A stretch of DNA of 64,000 bases from Anoplopoma fimbria (taxonomy: Eukaryota > Chordata > Actinopteri > Perciformes > Anoplopomatidae): NCBI RefSeq assembly GCF_027596085.1, contig NC_072453.1:6066948-6130947 (forward strand). Direction: 5' to 3'. Within the stretch, counting starts at the first letter, position 1. Each line of letters opens with the position of its first letter. The notes under the pieces were generated by a model. It saw nothing but the letters and a program-made list of their open reading frames with translations. It had not been told where the DNA came from and did no database searches. The position numbers and the translations under genes were made by a program. This document shows positions 38,633 to 51,977 of the stretch, piece after piece.

Positions 38633-41600
38633 TCACAATGTGCTGCTCTCCACTTTCAGATCCACCTTCATTTTCTGTTTCTCCATGACTGCCTCCAGCT
38701 CTGTGGCCCTTCTGGCATCCTGTAAATAACAGAAGCAAATTAGACCAGGTAAAGGTAAAAGGCGCAGTATTTTTATTAACAAGAATTCCTTATATCTACA
38801 TACTAAAGCATTAGATATGTGCACAGGTTTAATATGCCCTCAGCAACAGAGTTCAAAGGGTGGTAATGTGGCCTATATGGCTGATAGGGACCTCAGTGAA
38901 TACTATTACATTGATGACAAGACTACTTTGCAGGGACATCATTTAAAATGCAGTTTTTAAAGTAAATCACAAAATAGTAATGACAGAATAAACTGATATC
39001 AATAAGCTGGCTGTCAGGCAAAAAGAACGTTATGATGCAGTTTGTTTTTCCAGTCACCAAGTAGCACTTACAGAGAAACATGAAATGGATGTACAATCAG
39101 CTTTTCCAATCGACAAAACTATAATTAGTGCACTTTTCTGGAAAGAAGACTGGCTTTTTTACTGTTACTGTCCTGAAATGAGTTGCAAAAAAATAGGCTC
39201 ATGGGTTTGACCTTTGTATCTTGCTGTGGTTTTTAGTGCATATGATTTACGTGAAAAAATCATAGCAAAATCGATTTAGCATCGCTTACACTCAAAATAT
39301 TGTCTTTGCCTGCTGTCAGAAAGGTTTTCATCCACTTGTCTTGATATCTCTACACACCCTCAAATAGTGACTTGCTTGATTAGCTGCAAAATGTGTTTTG
39401 AGCTTACTCAATAGTTTTGTCATTGATTAACTTGGATTAAGAAAAACAGGGAAATAAGGCCATAATTATGTTTTTTAATGTACCTCCAGCAGTGATCTCT
39501 GTACAGTGAGTTGGCTGTACACTCTGGCGCCCTCCTCTGGAATCACAGCGCGTAGCTCCTCCTTGTTGAGGGAGAAGAGCTGGGCGCCTGTCAGCACTCC
39601 CAAACATATCACCGTCCTGAGGGACAAAAAGTACAAAAATGACTCCAAAGAAAATTTGAACTCTTCTCTTATTCACTTACTTTTGAGTAGTTTCAGTATT
39701 AAAAGTAGGAGGTAATTTATGTTGACCTTTTCATGAACCGACAACATTGTACTGGGAGAACTACCAGTGCGTAAACATTACGTGCTGAAACAGGTCAGCA
39801 GTCAACAGTAATGACATCACTCACGGTTCGCTGAAGCCCTTCCCTCGGAGCCACTCGGCTACCTCGTCTGGAGGAGAGTGGTAGTCCAGCGGCACAGAGG
39901 TCTCTGAGGAGCGAGGGATCACCAGAGGTTTGTTCAGATTGGTCTTTCCATTGGTCAGCCTCTGGAGCAGCTCGTCGTTCATCAACGTAACTGGAAAGAT
40001 TAAAAGTGACATAATTAAGCACATGTCAAAGTATAGCTCTTTGGTGTAATCAAGTCTTTGTGCTTTTAATCTCTGACTCACACATACACAATATCTATGC
40101 CAGAGGTAGTCCAGGTCCAGGACTCTACGACTTTTCTAGTTCCCGATATTCAAGCCACCTTTTCACAGTATTTATGCGACACACCTCCTACACAAATACA
40201 AACAGTCTGATACCTTTATTCTCTGGGTCCTCTGCAGCTTGTATATGTTGATTGTAGGGCGGTAAGCTGCGTGGGCGCTGGGGGGAGTGGGTGGGGGCAT
40301 TGGGTGAAGCAGTAGAGCTGGGTGGGACTGCAGAGAAAGTCTTGGCGAGGGGAGGTAGAGCTGGAGCCTGAAGGAAGGAGGAGCCAGGGAGAAAACCACA
40401 GTTGAATTCACTCAGGTATATACAGGTGAGAGCATACCTCTGTGGCGTGTGTGATTCGTGTGCGTCTGAGCATGTGTTTGTTTTTTTGTGTCTTACATTG
40501 GGGGGTCTGTTGGTGACGGGGCTGTCTACGTGGGCCAAGGGTTCCAGGATGTTAAAGGGAACAAATCCGATCTGGTCGAACCGATTACGACACTTCCACC
40601 AGCGCTTGGACGACTCGATCACCTGTCGGATGGAGAAGTTTCTGTCAGTGAGCGTACTTTTGGGTGTATCAAGCTTCGTGATGGGTTCCTGAATGCACCA
40701 TGTACATGTCTTACTGTGTACCACTTGACCTCCTTACCTCTAGTGTCTCCCCTTGTTGCACTGAGAGCTCACTGCTGTTCCTGGCTATGAATTCATAAGT
40801 GCAGCTGTAGAGTCTGTCAGATTCTGGTGGGAGTGTGCTGCCGTCTCTGAGAGGAAAGGAGATAGACACTGTTATCATGTGGTCGGATTTGGGGAGGGGG
40901 AACTGTAGCAGCTGTTTGATTTGCTTCTTAAAGATGACCTACGTTTCATCGCCGACTCGGGTATCTGGAGGACCAAGAGGCTGTTGCTGCTGTGGGTGAA
41001 AACGAGATGGACATTCATGAATATACAGACACAGGTATTCACAGGGCAGGGAGAAAAGGATGAAGGGTTATTATACAGGTTAGTGTTGGTTTAAAAAATA
41101 AAATACTCATACACACAGCTTGTACAGCAACAGCTTAACAGTTCCCTGAGTATGAGTAAGCTTTTCAAAAGAAAAATTGGGCGACAAAACAATAGGGGAA
41201 AGATGAGTCAAAATATCCTCCCTATGAGGTGTTTGAAATGCAATTGTATTCTTTGGGAGCACCGTTCGCCAAAAAGTATTGACAGCACGGGAATACAAGG
41301 TCATTGAACTACATACAGAGGTGAACTGAGGCAACTTTACAGTAAAGTTCATCTCCAGTGTTTATTGTACTTGGTATTTACGTGTTATTTTGTGTCTGTT
41401 ATTACGCTCATCCCCCATGTTGTACTTTTACACACACATATTTTGATCTTGCGACACACAGTGAATGGAGCGCATGTCTAACCCATATATCGCGTCAAGC
41501 TACTCCTTTTCTCTTGCTTTACCTGGAGGGCTTCATATTTGTGCTGTGACTCGACTGGATCCTCCCAAACCTGCCCGTCTGCCCTTGAGGCCTCCGGCTT

Positions 41601-44419
41601 CCAACCGTCCAAAAACACAGGAGTGTAGGGAACTACAGGCCCTCTGAGCTGAGAGCTGAGAGAAAACACAGAGTCACTACAGTGGTCCTTAAAAAATTAT
41701 GATTTCTGTTAAACAGGGTTCAATGGAGTTAATAGCAGCTCTACATTTTCATTTTGAACAGCTGCCAGTAGCCACCATTTTGTGCCAATAACATAAAACT
41801 TCACGTTGGACCATTGGCTGGATGCAAATATTTATCACACTTAAGTCCCCCATTAAACTTAGAGGTAATGAGCAGATCTTTCACAAAAGAAAAAGTCACT
41901 TAGATTTTATGCTTTCACGCAGCTGTTGCTAGTGAAGAAACCCCATTACATGCGAGGTGAATAAGCAACCATTAATTAATACATGATTATGATTGATTGG
42001 ATAATATACATTTATCAGCTAAATTCATTGACAAACAAAATCAGTCCAGCTCTTAACTGTAAAATTCAATAATCCAATAAGCTAAGACAAAAATACATAC
42101 ACAAGGAAACGTTATCTTATTTTAAAAGAATAGGTATAATGAATTTTCACGGGAAAAGCCAGGCAAAATGAAGTAGAAGTGGATTATATTTTTTTTACTT
42201 AATGTATTTAATATTATTCAACCTAAAAAATAGCACTGTTTCACTGGCTGACTTGTTAGTACTGACCCCGGGAGCGTCCAGTTGGGACCCAGAGACGTCC
42301 ACAGCTGCCTCTCCTCCTCGCTCAGGTTGTCTTTTAGCAGGTAGACAGCAGAGCTGGTCAGGGCGGGGCTGGTCACCGAGGCTCCGAGAGCTGGTCCCCC
42401 TGTGGTTAGCACCATCTGCAGACAACCAAACAAGACAAAACCAGTGCTCATGTTCCCAGTCTGCAAAAACAAGTTCTGATGATGACAGGCTAACAATCCC
42501 TGGGGCTTTAGAAAAAGTGGACATAACTCCTGCGGATGCAAGTTCATTCACATTATACATTATTTTGACACATCATTGCTAATGGACAAGATTAATAAAG
42601 CTTTTTTTTTCTTTTGTTAGAACTAACACAACCCAAGAACACACAAATGCCTATTGGATGCATCCACACACACAAACAACACACACACACAAACAGGAAG
42701 AAGTGACAAACACCAGAAATATTCAGGTGTGCCAGAATACACAAATCAAACACACCCATTCCACCCCTTGATTCTCTTTGTGACTGAATAATGTCACATG
42801 AAACATCAAAGAGACACACCTTAAATTCCATGTCTGATGCTTCACATTTTAATCATAATTAGTTGAATACTGCTTATATTTGAAACAAACGATTACAGTT
42901 TCTGCTGACTCGTCATCTGCAGCACTTTCAGACTGGAATGTCAAGAATTGGGCTTCTTATGGATGTGGCTTTTATTAAAGACATATTGATTAGAAAGTTC
43001 CTTGAACCCTGAAATAAGGTTAAATCATTTTTGTCTTTTATTTTTATATCATAATTGTTATTACAGAGAGTCATAAGCTTTCTACTTTTGACATCTGGAA
43101 TACATCAGTGCTGTAACTCACAACAGCAGTCAGGGGACATCAATTTGAGTCCAGCTCAAATCCAAACCAAATATGTACCAAGAACACATACCTGCATACA
43201 AATTCTGCCACGTAAACCAGACCAAACAAAAATGCTGAGTGGTCGGAGTTTCAATGAAGCTATCAAACAGGGAACCTCCCTGTGTCAATACTGAATGGAA
43301 CTTGTAGTTTCTGTACTCAACTACAATGACAACTTTCAGATATTTTGACATTTATACATTTGTGTTCAACTCCAGCTCATGGAAAAAATATAAAAAAGCA
43401 TTTGTTGTATACCTTAATAACCAGTCTCCAAATGCTACATATGTATTTATCCTCTGTTCATCTGCTCCATTATAGTAAATTATGTCATCATGACACTAGA
43501 TTATTTTAAGATATTTGTCACATCGTACTTAGGAGTTTTCTTTTGTCTGTGCTGCTATAAAAGAAATGGTCGGGTGTTTACAGCAATAGCAACATCAGTA
43601 GTTCCCCCCGCAAGCTAGACAGGTGGAGACTTAGAGGTTATCACACTCACCATATTCAACGGTTTGAACACGTGGTGAACAAGCTCCTCTGATGAAGGAT
43701 TGGAGATGGTTGACTTCAGACGGGCCTATGAACAAATAGATAGAGGAATTGACTTTGTCACACACCAAGCTAATTAAAAGAAAAAGGAAAACAACTGTGA
43801 CCTGATTAGATACACACCAACAGGCTGAAGCAATATTTAAATTTCTGGAAGATATCGATGAACTCCTCCTCTGGAGGAGGGCGGGCCTTTGCAGTGAGTA
43901 AATCATCTGTTGTTCAGAAAACACAGGAAAATAGATTGTTAACAGGATCCATAGTTGTGTTATTTCAACTTGATATTCTTGTGAGTATGATCTGCAAAAA
44001 TCAATCTGTCTCTTTTTACCTTCAGCACTTTGCTTTTTACTTCTCTTCTTTTTCTTCTTCCTCTGGTTCAGCACCGTCACGGCCTCCGCAGTCTGCTGCA
44101 GCTTGCCCATGAAGTTCTCGATATCATCGAAACAGTGATTGAGGATCCCCTGAGAACGTGAGAATCAGAGAGTTGGTTACTCTGTTCAGGTATAAATCAA
44201 GGCCAAATGTGACTGAAAAGACGTAAAGGTGATGGAGGAGGCGTACCACTTCTCTCTCTGCTCGCAGGAAGGAGATATCAGGCCCACCGTTTACTGTTGT
44301 GGAAGAGAGAAGAAGATTACACACATCCATTTCCATTCATTACTCTGGTTTTCCCAGCATTTGCAATCCCTGCCCCCTTTACCCTTGAAACACATTCCCC
44401 TTACACACACATACACACG

Positions 44420-44514
<95 letters not shown>

Positions 44515-46720
44515 ACAAACACACAAAGCAATCTCTGTGCTCCTAAATACCTCTCGCTTCTCTCTTTTCCTTCTTTCTACCCTCTTGTCATGACAAACAC
44601 CTACAAATACTTTTACCTTTACAGTCGTTCACAAGCATTCATGTGAAAATAAGATTTATTTTTTTCTTACCTCTGTGTCCAGGGTAAGGTGGGGGGTTGG
44701 GTGGTGGTGGATTTGGAGCATGTGGGATGGGGGGGCTTGGGATCCCATAAGGGTCGATGATCTCACCCCCACTCTGAGGAAGCCTAGAGAACGAGAGGGA
44801 GAGTTTCAGCCCCTGCTACACTCTCACACAACTTTGCACTACAGTTAATGCCCTAAGCCTACTTGTTGAAGGTGGCAGCGGCTGTTCACTCTTCACAATA
44901 ACAGGAAACACCCTAAAAGCAGTCAAACACACATTGGATTGCAGACAGGCTCATCCTCATTCTGAGAGAATCAAGTGGATGCAGCCATGGAGACTACGTA
45001 TAACAAGAGGACATCTTTGATCAGTGAATCCAGTCAGACAACGCAGTCCTCTATCAATAGGCATGATGTGATGCCTTTGAAATTCAATACCGCAGCCCTT
45101 ATTCCACTGAAAGAACAGTAAACAGACCGACTTTGCTTTCTCGTGGCTATAGCCTACATTGGACATCAAAATCAATCTAAACTCTCCTTTAAAAACAAAC
45201 CAGCAAGCAACAACCCAGATTCAAATGGAAAAAAACAAGGACATGGCGTTCTATGTCTGCCTTCTACTGCAAAATATGCAGACACCTGTTAGAGTGCCGT
45301 CTCAAACTTCACTGTCGCTTAATTGAATCTGATTTGAACGAAGAAACACCGTTGTCTGTCCATCTTACCACATTTTTGTGTCCTTCACACGCCTTTAAAA
45401 GAGAAGTTTTTTCAAAGCAGATAATCCGTTCAGGTCCTGAGCATGCACACGGTCATCCCTCCTCAGCTCTCTCTGTCACAATGGCCTTGTTATCTCTGTT
45501 ACACCTTCCTAAGTTATGTGGAAACCGGTAAAACAGGTCTTTCTCTCTGTCAGCTGTTTACTCTTTCCTCTCTCTCTGTTCTCTCTCTCTCTCTCAGACA
45601 GGTAGACCGTGACACCAGGCTGCTTTGATTCAGTGGAAAAAATGACATAATGGCCATAAGAAAGAGGCCAATGGACTATTGGTCTGAATATGACGGGATA
45701 TGATCATATATTATCTGTGTCTGTCTTTTGTTTGGCTGCCCATGAATCTCCTCCCTAACAATATGAATGTTTACAGACTTTCTTCTATTAAAACCACAAT
45801 GACACATTGGACAAATATAACCTTTAGTATTCATAGGGAACTAAAACAAAATAAATGTTTTTCAGTTTTAAAGTGTTCCTGAGGGACATTTTGATGTTTT
45901 TTCACAGATTTGTTTGCCTTGTGACCATGACATTCACTGTACCTGAGGGCATCAGGGAGCTTCTTACTCCTGCCGGTGGAGGAACCCGAAACTGCACGTG
46001 CAATGTCGTCACAGATTTTCTCAGCCTGGGAGAATGAGAATCAGGTATTGGCATCACTCGTAAAACCTGAACCAGGCTGACAATTCAAAGTGATACACTG
46101 AGTCAGGAGGGAGAGATTGGGGAAGCTGCTCGGATGTTATTACTCACCTTCACTGTCTCGCAGTTAAAGAAGTGAATGTCTGGCTTGCTCTGGTCTGCAC
46201 TTTGGCAGACCAACAGAAGCATGGATGGGAAGTGTTTTTCTGTGTTAATGGCCTCGCAGCGTAGGATGGATTTGAATGAGTAGTTCTCCAGCTCGTCCTG
46301 CATAAGGAGAAGTAACTGAAGGTCGATATGCATGCAAATATATACTGATGAGCACTTATAAATCTCTTCTTCCTGAATTGAATTGCTCACAATCTACAGG
46401 CACTATTTGTTGACCGTCATTCATCTGTTCTCACCTGGCTCTGAATGTCTCGGAGATGAATAGCCTCTTCTCCGACATCCAGGTACATCTGTTGACTCCA
46501 CAGCTTTTTGTTCTGAGCCAGGAGGGAGAGACGTGTCCGGGCTTCCTCCACATTCTGCACATCCCCGTCCTGGAGCGAGTACGTCAGCAGGTGCTGCAAC
46601 CAGGGAGAGAGACGGATGAATGCTTGAGGAAAACTGCGCCTTTAAAAAACATTCTGAGGAAAAGGTGTATATGTCGCTTATAAGACTTACGTTAACAAGA
46701 TATCGTGAGACGTTTGCCAT
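38633..46720 (-). CDS. eps8l1: EPS8-like protein 1 (N-terminal exons not located)
   Basis: EPS8 family proteins link receptor signalling to Rac and actin. Minus-strand exons: 46691-46720, 46435-46593, 46148-46297, 45943-46025, 44671-44783, 44247-44293, 44020-44149, 43818-43906, 43651-43725, 42267-42415, 41523-41643, 40943-40989, 40738-40846, 40497-40622, 40214-40367, 39825-39990, 39484-39616, 38633-38719; 655 residues from [10 protein letters not shown]. Domains: PTB (about 1-130), proline-rich segment, a basic KKKKKRSKK patch, SH3 (about 405-460, with ARNSSELSV and WWKCRN), Pro/Ser-rich linker, and a C-terminal SAM-like effector region ([16 protein letters not shown]). The C-terminus [13 protein letters not shown] matches EPS8L1 better than EPS8, EPS8L2 or EPS8L3. 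In other vertebrates about 30 residues precede this Met; the exon start at 46727 has an acceptor, so upstream exons exist but were not found. Confidence 0.92.
44403..44524. repeat. (CA)n microsatellite in an eps8l1 intron
   Basis: A long AC tract with a few interruptions at each end. It is read as (UG)n in the eps8l1 pre-mRNA and lies about 110 nt upstream of the acceptor of a 47-nt exon. Confidence 0.95.
44784..45942 (-). other. eps8l1 intron, no further feature
   Basis: The largest intron within the mapped eps8l1 coding exons. It contains a short (CT)n stretch at 45581-45595. No exon fits the flanking phases. Confidence 0.6.
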
Positions 46721-46727
46721 CCTTTGT

Positions 46728-49700
46728 CTGATATGAAGAAAATAGAGAGGTTTAAGCTAGAGAAGCTTCCTACGAATACACACCTGGAGAGAGGGGAACA
46801 TTTATAAAAAACATTTAAGGTGGAGTTACAAAGGGTGTTGTCACACTCGAACATTTTCCCTGGTACAGATGGTGTTGTTTTAAGGCAGGCAGCAGTTTAA
46901 TCTTGGATTGTCTTCCTCTAAACAAACTAACTCAGTCTAAACCAGCGCCTGCGAAAGCAACATCCTCATTCAATGTTTCCCTTCCCCATATTTGAGTCTA
47001 GGTAAGCCTCTGCTTCAATAACCTTGGATTACGCTGTGAAAGTGTGTTAGCCGCCCAACCAGTCGAACAACATGTATCTCACCATTCAATCTCTTTGCTC
47101 CTCAGTGGTCATTAATAGCATACTGGAATCACTGGTATCAGGAGAGCAAATTTCCAGTATCACTTTGATTTCCTTGTATTTAAAAAAAATACTTCACCAA
47201 AAAATTGTTTATATCTTATTTGTGCATACATCAAGAGCCTATTTAGTGCAGTTGGTGTCATATACATGTCATAATTTAGTATTTCTAAATAAAATTCTGA
47301 CCTTAATTAGCCTGGCATTTTTTGCAGACTATTCTTAAGTGAAAATACATTTTAAGATTGTGACTGACGCCGATAGGTTAATGAGAATGCCACATATCAC
47401 TGTGATTTTGCAAAATAAGAAATCGAAATGTGTTGCAATGGGCATATGATCCATGATTCAGTTTTTGATTTCAGTAGACCACAGAAGCAGTTTGAAATTC
47501 CATTAAATTGACAAACATATTGAAGTAGCAGTGGCTACGTTTGTCTAGTAGCTTGACAAATTACTACACAGAATTCATCACTAGTGAAACGAAATCAACG
47601 AATCAGAACGAGTCAAACATGTGACAAAGTTTCGCAATGGCTTTCAGTGCAGTTTCTGTGTCATTGTCACTGTACATGCTGTACAAATCCATGTAAGAGT
47701 TAAGTAGTCTTAAATATTACGAGTTCTGACTACTACAGAGAGTGATGATTAGAAAAAAGATGTTTGATCAAATTACCTCGGTTGATAGTCTTCCAATATT
47801 TTAATCCTGGCGTTAACAGCCTTGTGAATGTGTTTATACTAAAAGTAAAACCTGTTCTGTGTCTCAGTGTAACTCACTCTCCTCTCTATGGAATTGAAAG
47901 CCTTTACAGAGCAGAGGTGTGTCACATTTTGCAGTCCCGCCCAGTCTACTACCTCACCTCAGAGATAAAAATATATTTACTCATTCTCCCTCCTGTACAC
48001 CTGCATACTAACAAGTGCACATATTTTACACTGGGAAACATTAAGGAAAATGTGCAGGGCCGCAGCTTCAATTGAGGTCATATTCTCTGTGATTTCTCTT
48101 GGAATTGGGGATTTTTAGCACCCTGGGGGAAATGTGTTTCAGACTATATATAAATTAGACTATATCAAAGGAAATAATATTAATAAAGATATACATTGTA
48201 CTCACCAGAATTGTATTCCAGCAGTTTGGGGATTGTAAAAACAAAGTTTGGAAATTAAACTTACAGAAAATATAATTGGGACAGTTACCTGTCTGCAGAT
48301 ACCCACTAGTGATAGTAGCAACTTCATAGCACATTGGAAATAAACCAAACATCTTTATACGATAAACATGCATAACGGGTAGGGTCAACAATACATATGT
48401 GGAGTTGAAAGAAGTGGGGTGTCCAGTTTCATAACAGTCCTTTATCGGATGAGGACAAGCCTCCATTTTATCCGCCAATGGAGGAAGGCGGAGTCGGGGG
48501 AACCAGCGAGGGAACCAGCGAGGAGGGCACCACCTGACGTTGACTTTAGGACCGAATCTACTCAAGGATAACTATCATTTCATACCACAAGGTATTTTTC
48601 AGTTTTTGATAACTACATTAGGTTATCTTCAAGCGCATGTATTATACTGTTATAATAAGTTAATAGTGACTGTAGACTGTGTGATTTATTTGCATCCAAA
48701 ACAAGCATACGTGGCATGCGGGTGTGCGTGTGTGTGTGCGTGTGTTTGTGTGTGGATGTGTGTGTGACTATGCGATGTAGTCCATAGAAATGTCATTGCC
48801 AGGTCAGTGCGAACTGTACTGATTCCTGAACTGGGACTGATAACGCTGTACAAAAGTAGTGGACAGTGTTACAGTCACTGTTCAAGGACGTTAAATGACT
48901 CCAGTCTAACAGAAAACCATGCTCAATGACAGGAGGCGACTATTGCATCAGCCTAGACTGTCGGTTATATTTCCAGAACTATAACGAATTAAAACAGGGA
49001 TTATCTGATCGTAATAATAAAAACTTTTTTAGGTTTGGTGGAGAAAGTTTATATTCCCTACGTGGTATCTTTGAAAATCCATGAAAAGTGGATCAAATGG
49101 TTAAACTTTATTCCATCAACCTTGTCAACGTGTCAATTACAGCCAAGTAATGAAAAATAATAAAAGAAAGGTGGGATACCAATGTCATGGTTCAACTTGG
49201 GGTTTAACCTGTCAGCATCAGTCACACGTGTCGGAAAATAGCTTAAATATACCAGTTTGTTTGGGTTTATGCTGCGTTCAGGGCCCCTGTATAAATGAGA
49301 ACCACCGGGGCTGAATCGGTGGGACATTAAAATGAGCTAAAAGCTGCAAATCGATCATCAACTTTAAGATGTTCACCTTTGGCTCCCAAAAACTGATGTA
49401 TACTTTTCAATATTCTACATCATTTTGTAGACGATTAATAGATGCATGGATCATAATAGATAATGCATAGTTTGTCTTAATGAAATTAACCATTAGCTGC
49501 CCGCAACCGGATACTTGGTTCCGTGCTATAGTGTCGAGAATTCGTGCAGCCCGTGAAGGCAGCACTGTATACATAGTGGAGGTGCGGTTTATTGTAGTCC
49601 ACACACCACGTCAGTAAACCCCGACAACACGCGGGCGGTAAGTTAATTTCAACACACATCCATCTAACTCTTTGTCTTTTTATATAGTTAAATATCGGCG

Positions 49701-50734
49701 TCAAATTATCAGACATGTTGCATTTAATTTGACAACGTGGAAAGAAGAGCAGCTCCGCTCGAGACGTGGTTAATCACTCATTGACAGATCAGAAGCTACA
49801 CGTGCTCGTTTCCTCCTTTGATGGGACCGAAGAATAAAACATTAATGACCGAAATTCTTAATTTTTCTGCCGTCTCCTGTGTTTGCTCTACCTCCCCGCG
49901 GACGACATTTACCGGTGTCAAGATTAGTTTTGTGTCTGTTTTTTGCGTTCACAGTGAGAGGAGACAAAGACAGATGGTCGGGACGTAGCTCTCGGTACTT
50001 GGCCATGTTTTAGCTTCAGATAACGCGCGAAGAGGCCAGAACTGACTTTATCTTTTAAAAGTGAAAGTGATGCCAGCGTTTGGTAGTAGCTCACTGCTGT
50101 AAGTCATGGGAAGTGTGCCAGGACATTTGTTTATTGGACCCAATCTGGTCTAATCAAGGATTATTTTACACCTGCTTTACAAGGCGAATAGGATTAGCCT
50201 ACTTTATTGTTATTAACCATCTGGTGGGATAGCTGGAAGCTGTTGTGTTCACTCAGATGTCAGTTTATCTGTCTAGTGCATTGCCCCATGCAACAAGTCC
50301 TCATTGATACACATTTTGGGAAACATTTTCTATTCTAGCACATTTCTATCCATCAACACCAAAACTACAGCCTCCAAATTGAACAACATATTAAACTATA
50401 TTAAACAGAACATGAAGACATCAATGAAAGTATGATTTATTACAGGGCTGTAGAATTAGACTACAGCAGTTTTAACTAAGTGTACCTCATATGGCACCAT
50501 ATAGTGATCCACAAGTGAAGGCCACAAACGACTGTGTAGCATCCCCTAAAAACTATTCTTCAGCTGAAGAAAATTTGCCATAAATCTATAAAGAATCAAC
50601 AGCATAACTGTGTTGGTTATCATGGATGATCAGCCACTGTATTACATATTCAATGCAGTGGTTATGTGCTACTACAGATTCTACATTCTTACCAGTGACT
50701 TTTCATGTTTGTCCTTTGGCCCCTCCTGTGTTAG
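46728..50734. promoter_or_regulatory. Divergent upstream region of eps8l1 and slc6a16
   Basis: No coding exon was supported on either strand. A GC-rich island with a CCAAT box lies at 48455-48545 and contains a 12-bp tandem duplication (48499-48522). A second CpG-richer stretch at 49590-50040 contains a strong plus-strand donor (GGGCG|GTAAGT, exon end 49637), a candidate untranslated first exon for slc6a16. The stretch 48717-48766 is a GT-rich simple repeat. Upstream coding exons of eps8l1 may also be hidden here. Confidence 0.4.
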
Positions 50735-51889
50735 ATGGAGAAGCAGCCCCTGCCAACAGATGATGACAGGACAGCAACCACCGAGTCTGAGATCGACGGC
50801 TATGCTGGCGTGGACAGCCAGCAGGGCTCGTCTGAGCCTGTCGCTCGAGCAGGATGGAACAGTAAAATAGAGTATTTTCTGGCTCAGGTGGGATTCAGCG
50901 TTGGGCTCGGCAACGTCTGGAGGTTTCCATACTTGTGCCATCAAAATGGAGGGGGTGAGTACCTATTACTGTCGTCCATGATAGATAGCTGTCACTGGAT
51001 TTGGGTCCCATGGGACCAAACACAAATGTTGTGGGTGCTAATTTAGTCAGCGCCATCATTGCAGGGCGAGCATGTGATGAATGAGAGAGAGAGTAGCCAG
51101 AATGAAAATGTATTTACTACCAACTGCCTGCCTACAAATGAGCAGTAAACGCTTTAACAAGTTGTTTTTTAGATGTATTAACTATCTGTGAACAACACTA
51201 AACACTGTTGCTCTGAAGTTTAATGGTCCAACATCTGCCTCACATCTGTTGCCAGGGGAAACTTTGTTACCTCTACGGAAAGACAGATTTCAAAAAATCA
51301 AAAGAGCTTTGTGTGTTATTTACCCTAAAGGATGAATAACACTAGGGAGGGCACCAAATAGTTGATTCTTTCATGATACGATCTAAGGAGCCTGATTCGA
51401 CTGACAAACTCGGCTGTATCGTCGCAGTGGCAGGAAATGGTTATGAAACAAAGGATCAGTCCATTTGGCTATGTGGGGGTGTTGAATGTCTTTTACATAG
51501 AAATGCTTGGTTTCTCTCAATAAAGCATGATAAAGTCTATTTTGGTATAATTATCATCCTATTAATAATGTGCTTTTAATCAATCTGCTTAGTGTGTTTG
51601 AATAAATCACCAAGTGCACTATCCAAATTCAGGAACCATCAGAGCAGCATCTTGGTGATAGCCTCAGAAAGGCTGAACAACAACTTAAGGTTGCTGTTTC
51701 ATAATCGAATAACCGATTTATTAATCAGAAAAACGTCAACAAAACTGAGCTAGAGCTCAGCACTAAATATTTTCTATATAGCTGTCAAATCAGTCATTTA
51801 TAACCACGAAAAGTAAGTAAGCAAGCAAGCAGGCAGACTGTCTATTGAGCATCATCTGCTCTGTTTCCGTACTACGGACAGCGCTGCAA

Positions 51890-51977
<88 letters not shown>

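Noticed and set aside
48155..48565. 136-codon minus-strand ORF upstream of eps8l1
   Set aside because: The residues from the GC-rich patch (RWFPRWFPR) come from the 12-bp duplication, and no part resembles the missing EPS8L1 N-terminus.
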